A DNA stretch of 64,000 nucleotides from CAYNSB01 sp964399625 (lineage in GTDB: Bacteria > Planctomycetota > Phycisphaerae > Phycisphaerales > UBA1924): the NCBI GenBank assembly GCA_964399625.1, contig CAYNSB010000001.1, positions 1 through 64,000 of the forward strand, in the 5' to 3' direction. The stretch's first letter is position 1; the number at the start of each line of letters is the position of its first letter. This document shows positions 60,306-64,000 of this stretch, piece by piece. The notes under the pieces are model-generated. The model was not told the DNA's origin, did no database searches, and worked only from the letters and a program-made list of their open reading frames with translations. A program made the position numbers and the translations under genes.

Positions 60306-60839
60306 ATGTGGAGCCTCGTTGTCGCCGCCGTGCTCACCCTTTCCCAGCCTGAGCCGGTCACCCCCGCCACGCCCGCACAGAGCACGCCCAGCGCTCCTTC
60401 GGCGAGCGACCCCGAGCGCACCGCGATCGACGCCGTGCTCGACGACTTCCACGACGCCGCGAGCAAGGCCGACTTCGACCGCTACTTCTCCCACTGGACC
60501 GACGATTCCGTCTTCCTGGGCACGGACGCCTCGGAGCGCTGGACCGGCGAGGAGTTCCGCGATTTCGCCCGGCCGCACTTTGAGAAGGGCAAGGGCTGGT
60601 CGTACACCCCCCACGATCGCAAGGTCACGGCGATCGGGGATTCGGCGTTCTTCGATGAGCTGCTCCGCAACGACAAGCTCGGCACGTGCCGCGGCTCGGG
60701 CGTGCTGCGCCGTGTCGAGGGGCGCTGGAAGGTGCTGCAGTACAACCTCAGCATTCCAATTCCCAACGACCTGGCCGAACGCGCCGTGCAGATGATCCGC
60801 GAGTTCGACGTGGTGAAGGGCGAGGGCGAGGACAAGTAG
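60306..60839 (+). CDS. NTF2-like (SnoaL/DUF4440-type) exported protein
   Basis: 177 aa with AGGAG before the ATG. The N-terminal 20 residues are a short signal-like segment followed by a Pro/Thr/Ser-rich linker. From about 38 the NTF2-like cone fold is seen: ERTAIDAVLDDFHDAASKADFDRYFSHWTDDSVFLGTD with breaks, then WKVLQYNLSIPIPNDLAERA at the end. Such proteins bind small molecules or act as single-domain enzymes. Function unknown. Confidence 0.75.
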   Translation: MWSLVVAAVLTLSQPEPVTPATPAQSTPSAPSASDPERTAIDAVLDDFHDAASKADFDRYFSHWTDDSVFLGTDASERWTGEEFRDFARPHFEKGKGWSYTPHDRKVTAIGDSAFFDELLRNDKLGTCRGSGVLRRVEGRWKVLQYNLSIPIPNDLAERAVQMIREFDVVKGEGEDK

Positions 60840-61025
60840 CAGCGGGCGGGGCACGTTCGGGTGTCGCGCGTGGACCAGCGTGGATCGCGCAAGAGCTGCG
60901 TGCGAGCGAGTTACAATCGGCGACGCCACGACCAAGTATGGGCGTAGTCCGGTCGATAATCCGGGGAGATCCGGCCGAGGTGCGCCTGCACCCGGACCGC
61001 GGTGGGTCCGTGAAAGGGGCAGCGA

Positions 61026-61799
61026 ATGAAGGGCGTGATTCTGGCAGGTGGACTGGGCACGCGGCTGCGCCCGCTCACGCTCGTCACCAACAAGCACCTG
61101 CTGCCGGTCTACGACAAGCCGATGATCTACTACCCGATCCAGTGCCTGGTCAACGCGGGCATCAACGAGATCCTCGTCGTCACCGGCGGCGAGCACGCGG
61201 GCGACTTCCTCAAGCTCCTCAAGAACGGCAAGCACCTGGGCATCAAGCACATGGAGTTCGCCTACCAGGAGGGCGAGGGGGGCATCGCCGATGCCCTCAA
61301 GCTCGCTGAGGATTTCGCGGAGCGCGGCAAGATCTGCGTCATCCTGGGCGACAACATCATCGAGGGCAACATCCGGCGCGCCGCCGCGGACTTCTTCACG
61401 CAGCGCTCGGGGGCGAAGATCATCCTCAAGCAGGTGCCCGATCCGCAGCGCTTCGGCGTCGTGGAGTTCGACGGCGACCCGAAGAAGGGCAAGATCAAGC
61501 GGATCATCGAGAAGCCCAAGGACCCGCCCAGCAACATGGCGGTGACGGGCATCTACTTCTACGACGGCGACGCGTTCAGCGTGTGCAAGGACCTCAAGCC
61601 TTCCGGGCGCGGCGAGCTCGAGATCACCGACGTGAACAACTACTACCTGCAGCGTGGGGACCTCACCTGCGACACCCTCGAGGGATGGTGGACCGACGCG
61701 GGCACGTTCGAGAGCCTCTTCCGCGCGAGCAAGTACGTCGCCGAGAGCGGCGCGAACCACGCCGAGTTCCCGCCCGCGCGGGGCGGCGCGGGGGCGTAA
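61026..61799 (+). CDS. rmlA: Glucose-1-phosphate nucleotidylyltransferase, RmlA-like
   Basis: 257 aa, shorter than the usual 290. It makes dTDP-glucose (or a related NDP-glucose), the first step to dTDP-rhamnose-type sugars. LAGGLGTRLRPLTLVTNKHL at the start, then VYDKPMIYYPIQ, ILGDNIIEG, EKPKDPPSNMAVTGIYFYD, and GWWTDAGTFESL are family signatures. The C-terminal helices that carry the allosteric site in long RmlA are missing. Its leader holds TACAAT at 60912-60917, a possible -10. rmlB is not in the window. Confidence 0.9.
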   Translation: MKGVILAGGLGTRLRPLTLVTNKHLLPVYDKPMIYYPIQCLVNAGINEILVVTGGEHAGDFLKLLKNGKHLGIKHMEFAYQEGEGGIADALKLAEDFAERGKICVILGDNIIEGNIRRAAADFFTQRSGAKIILKQVPDPQRFGVVEFDGDPKKGKIKRIIEKPKDPPSNMAVTGIYFYDGDAFSVCKDLKPSGRGELEITDVNNYYLQRGDLTCDTLEGWWTDAGTFESLFRASKYVAESGANHAEFPPARGGAGA

Positions 61800-61834
61800 C
61801 CTCGCCCACGGGAGTGGGGCATCCGGGAGCGCAC

Positions 61835-62638
61835 GTGGGGCGACGCAGCGAGTACATCAAGCACCTGTTCGTGCGCACGCCGCTGCAGCCGGCCATCGAG
61901 CGCCTTGCGCACCTCCGCTTCGCGAAGATGCGATGGTCCAATCCCGAGCTGCGCGGCATCTACCAGGAGTTCGGCGCGATCCCGCGATTCTGGGCGCGCG
62001 TGCTCCGTCCGGACAGCAACTGCGTCGATGTGGGCGGGCACCTGGGGCTCGTCGTCAACATGTTCGTGCACCACGCGCCCAAGGGGCGCCACACCGTCGT
62101 GGAGGCCGCGCCGTACAAGGCCCAGTGGCTCCGCGAGAAGTTCCCCGAGGTGCGCGTCGAGCAGTGCGCCCTGAGCGACCGCGAGGGCGAGGCGACGTTC
62201 TTCATCGACCGCGACTCCTCGGGCGAGAGCGCCCTGCACGACAACGGGCTGGGGCACGCGCTGGAGAAGGTCGTGGTGAGGATGCGGCGGCTGGACGACC
62301 TGCTCACCCCGGAACACCGTGTGGACTTCATCAAGATCGACGTGGAGGGCGCGGAGCTCGACGTGCTCAAGGGCGCCACGGGCACGCTCGAACGCTGGAA
62401 GTCGCCCGTGCTCTTCGAGAGCACGGCCACGTGCCTGAAGAACTTCGGGCGCGCCCCCGCCGACATGCTCGCCTTCTTCGAGGCGATGGGCTGGCGGCTG
62501 TGGACGGTGATCGACTGGCTCGAGGGCAAGCCCGCCCTGACCCGCGAAGAGTTCGTCAAGGCCCACGACTACCCGTTCCGCGCGTTCAACTTCCTGGCGA
62601 TCTCCCCCGAGCACCCGATGGGAAAGAATCACGCATGA
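61835..62638 (+). CDS. FkbM-family SAM-dependent methyltransferase
   Basis: 267 aa from a GTG at 61835 with GGGAG five bases upstream. SAM motif CVDVGGHLGLVVNMF, the acidic strand VVEAAPY, and DFIKIDVEGAELDVLKGA are characteristic of the FkbM family, which O-methylates sugars and other small molecules. It overlaps the next gene by 4 bases (ATGA). In this setting it probably methylates a hydroxyl of a glycan residue. Confidence 0.85.
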   Translation: MGRRSEYIKHLFVRTPLQPAIERLAHLRFAKMRWSNPELRGIYQEFGAIPRFWARVLRPDSNCVDVGGHLGLVVNMFVHHAPKGRHTVVEAAPYKAQWLREKFPEVRVEQCALSDREGEATFFIDRDSSGESALHDNGLGHALEKVVVRMRRLDDLLTPEHRVDFIKIDVEGAELDVLKGATGTLERWKSPVLFESTATCLKNFGRAPADMLAFFEAMGWRLWTVIDWLEGKPALTREEFVKAHDYPFRAFNFLAISPEHPMGKNHA

Positions 62639-63129
62639 ACCCCGTTGCTCCTCGCACGATCGCCGGCGACCTCAAGGCCGCCTGGGACCAGGCCGTCGCC
62701 GAGCGCGAACCCGTATTCGTCCCCGCGACGCTCTACACGGACGATCGCGGGTGGTCGCTCATGAACCAGATGCAGGGCGTGATGACGACACAGGGGCAGA
62801 TCAACTACTCCGTGCAGTACCCCGGCGTGATCAAGGCCTGGCACCGGCACGCCAAGCAGACCGACTTCTGGATCTGCCTCAACGGGCACATCAAGGTCGG
62901 CGTCTGCCGCGAGGAGGACGACAAACGCTGGCTCCTGGTCATCGGGGAGAAACGCCCCGGCGTGATGATCATCCCGCCGCCGCTCTGGCACGGCGCGGCC
63001 ACGGTCGGCGACACCCCCGCGGGCCTCTTCTACTACGTCACGCACGCCTACGACGCGAAGAGCCCCGACGAGCAGCGCCGCGCCCACGACAGCATCGCGG
63101 GATTCCCCTGGCACGTGAGGCACGGGTGA
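62635..63129 (+). CDS. dTDP-4-dehydrorhamnose 3,5-epimerase-like cupin (RmlC-like)
   Basis: 164 aa. The cupin core reads QINYSVQYPGVIKAWHRHAK, then TDFWICLNGHIKVGV and IIPPPLWHGAATV, with the His residues of an RmlC-type fold. The N-terminal FVPATLYTDDRGW matches the start of RmlC. It is a little shorter than RmlC (about 180), and the active-site His-Asp pair would need alignment to confirm. It may epimerise, or only isomerise, a 4-keto sugar. Confidence 0.75.
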   Translation: MNPVAPRTIAGDLKAAWDQAVAEREPVFVPATLYTDDRGWSLMNQMQGVMTTQGQINYSVQYPGVIKAWHRHAKQTDFWICLNGHIKVGVCREEDDKRWLLVIGEKRPGVMIIPPPLWHGAATVGDTPAGLFYYVTHAYDAKSPDEQRRAHDSIAGFPWHVRHG

Positions 63130-63130
63130 C

Positions 63131-64000
63131 ATGCCAGCCGCCAGCGGATTGAGCCATCCCGGCCCCACCTGGAAGTCGCGGCGCGTCCTGCTCATCGGCG
63201 GCACGGGCATGCTCGGACGCGCGATGCAGCACGAACTACGGACGCGCGGCGTGCGCTTCGAGGCGCCCACGCGCGCCGCCATCGACCTCTCGCGGGCCGA
63301 CCACATCGAGCGGACGATCGGCGAGGGCGAGTTCGCGCTCGTGCTCAACTGCGCCGCGTGGACGGACGTGGATGGCGCCGAGGCGCACGAGGCCCAGGCC
63401 ACGGCGATCAACGGCGCCGCCGTCGCCCACCTCGCCCGTGCGTGCCGGCAGAGCGGCGCGTTCCTGGTCAACTACGGCACGGACTATGTGTTCGACGGCA
63501 AGGGCATCGCGCCCTATCGCGCCGACCAGTCGCGGAATCCCATCAACGCCTACGGACGCTCCAAGGCAGCGGGCGAGGCCGCGCTCGAGCGGAGCGAGTG
63601 CCCCCACCTGCAGATCCGAACGTCGTGGCTGTACGCGCCCTGGGGCAAGAACTTCGTGCGCACGATCGCCAAGGCGGGACGAGAGAAGCCGATGCTGAAG
63701 GTGGTCAACGACCAGCGCGGTCGCCCGACGTCGAGCGAGCACCTGGCCCGCGCCACGCTCGACCTGCTCGACGAGGGCGCCAGCGGCACGCTCGCCATCA
63801 CCGACGGCCCCTCGAACGACAACGGGTGCACCTGGTTCGACTTCGCCGCCGAGATCGTGCGCCTCACCGGCGGCAGCGCCAGGGTCGAGCCCTGCACCAG
63901 CGCCGAGTATCCCCGGCCCGCGGCGCGACCCGCGTACAGCGTGCTGGACCTCGCCCCGACGGAGGGCCTGATCGGCCCGCGCCCGCACTGGAAGGACACC
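63131..64000 (+). CDS. rmlD: dTDP-4-dehydrorhamnose reductase, 3' end outside the window
   Basis: At least 290 codons, no stop before the edge, so partial by position. It reduces dTDP-4-keto-rhamnose to dTDP-rhamnose. LLIGGTGMLGRAM for NAD(P), VLNCAAWTDVDGAE, YGTDYVFDGKG, the catalytic Tyr-x-x-x-Lys in NAYGRSKAAGEAA, and IRTSWLYAPWGKNFV are all seen. It begins 1 base after the cupin gene, so rmlA, the FkbM gene, the cupin and rmlD form one unit. Confidence 0.9.
   Translation, partial: MPAASGLSHPGPTWKSRRVLLIGGTGMLGRAMQHELRTRGVRFEAPTRAAIDLSRADHIERTIGEGEFALVLNCAAWTDVDGAEAHEAQATAINGAAVAHLARACRQSGAFLVNYGTDYVFDGKGIAPYRADQSRNPINAYGRSKAAGEAALERSECPHLQIRTSWLYAPWGKNFVRTIAKAGREKPMLKVVNDQRGRPTSSEHLARATLDLLDEGASGTLAITDGPSNDNGCTWFDFAAEIVRLTGGSARVEPCTSAEYPRPAARPAYSVLDLAPTEGLIGPRPHWKDT

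Overview
The window looks like a chromosomal segment of a planctomycete, most likely of the Phycisphaerae/Phycisphaerales. The evidence is the high GC content, the flagellar genes fliD and fliS, a SecA much longer than usual, a class II (B12-type) ribonucleotide reductase domain, and five exported proteins that end in the same duplicated Cys-rich dockerin-like module I associate with that group. I see no transposase, integrase, prophage or CRISPR array. There is one 100-N assembly gap at 11650-11749.

Left part, about 1-13,400, mostly minus strand. The 5' end of a probable tRNA-Pro lies at the edge. Then come three exported proteins with the C-terminal repeat pair (an Asp-box protein, a five-heme cytochrome c, an FG-GAP propeller), a type II pseudopilin and secA. 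A stand-alone C-terminal domain of class II ribonucleotide reductase and a fourth repeat-tagged protein, interrupted by the N gap, follow. tRNA-Asp has its own candidate promoter and terminator.

Middle part, 13,400-36,000. A minus-strand run reads rpe, a histidine-phosphatase-like pseudoenzyme, accD, lnt, a HEAT lipoprotein, a coiled-coil protein and a small membrane protein. A UDP-sugar pyrophosphorylase and a hydrolase lie divergently. An MFS transporter, a rhodanese-like lipoprotein without its cysteine, a DsbD-type periplasmic domain and a redoxin follow, then an RseP-type protease. The next block is an acetaldehyde-linked set: deoC, a full aldehyde dehydrogenase and a short one without catalytic residues, with the fifth repeat-tagged protein in between.

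Right part, 36,000-64,000. fliD and fliS, holB, sthA and alaS lead into the Fo half of ATP synthase plus delta (atpZ, an atpI-like gene, atpB, E, F, H). The operon stops there, with no alpha, gamma, beta or epsilon genes. After a candidate promoter comes a sugar-nucleotide and glycan locus: glycosyltransferase, C-methyltransferase, two epimerase/dehydratases, UDP-glucose dehydrogenase and a UDP-galactopyranose-mutase-like flavoprotein. metF, a TauE-type permease, a BtpA-family gene and an NTF2-like protein interrupt it. It resumes with rmlA, an FkbM methyltransferase, an rmlC-like cupin and rmlD, which runs off the right edge.

How it fits together: the window mixes housekeeping genes with a cell-surface program (SecA, pseudopilin, Lnt, RseP, repeat-tagged exoproteins, glycan synthesis). 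The least explained elements are the repeat-tagged exoproteins, several family members that have lost catalytic residues, the free ribonucleotide reductase domain and the interrupted ATP synthase operon.
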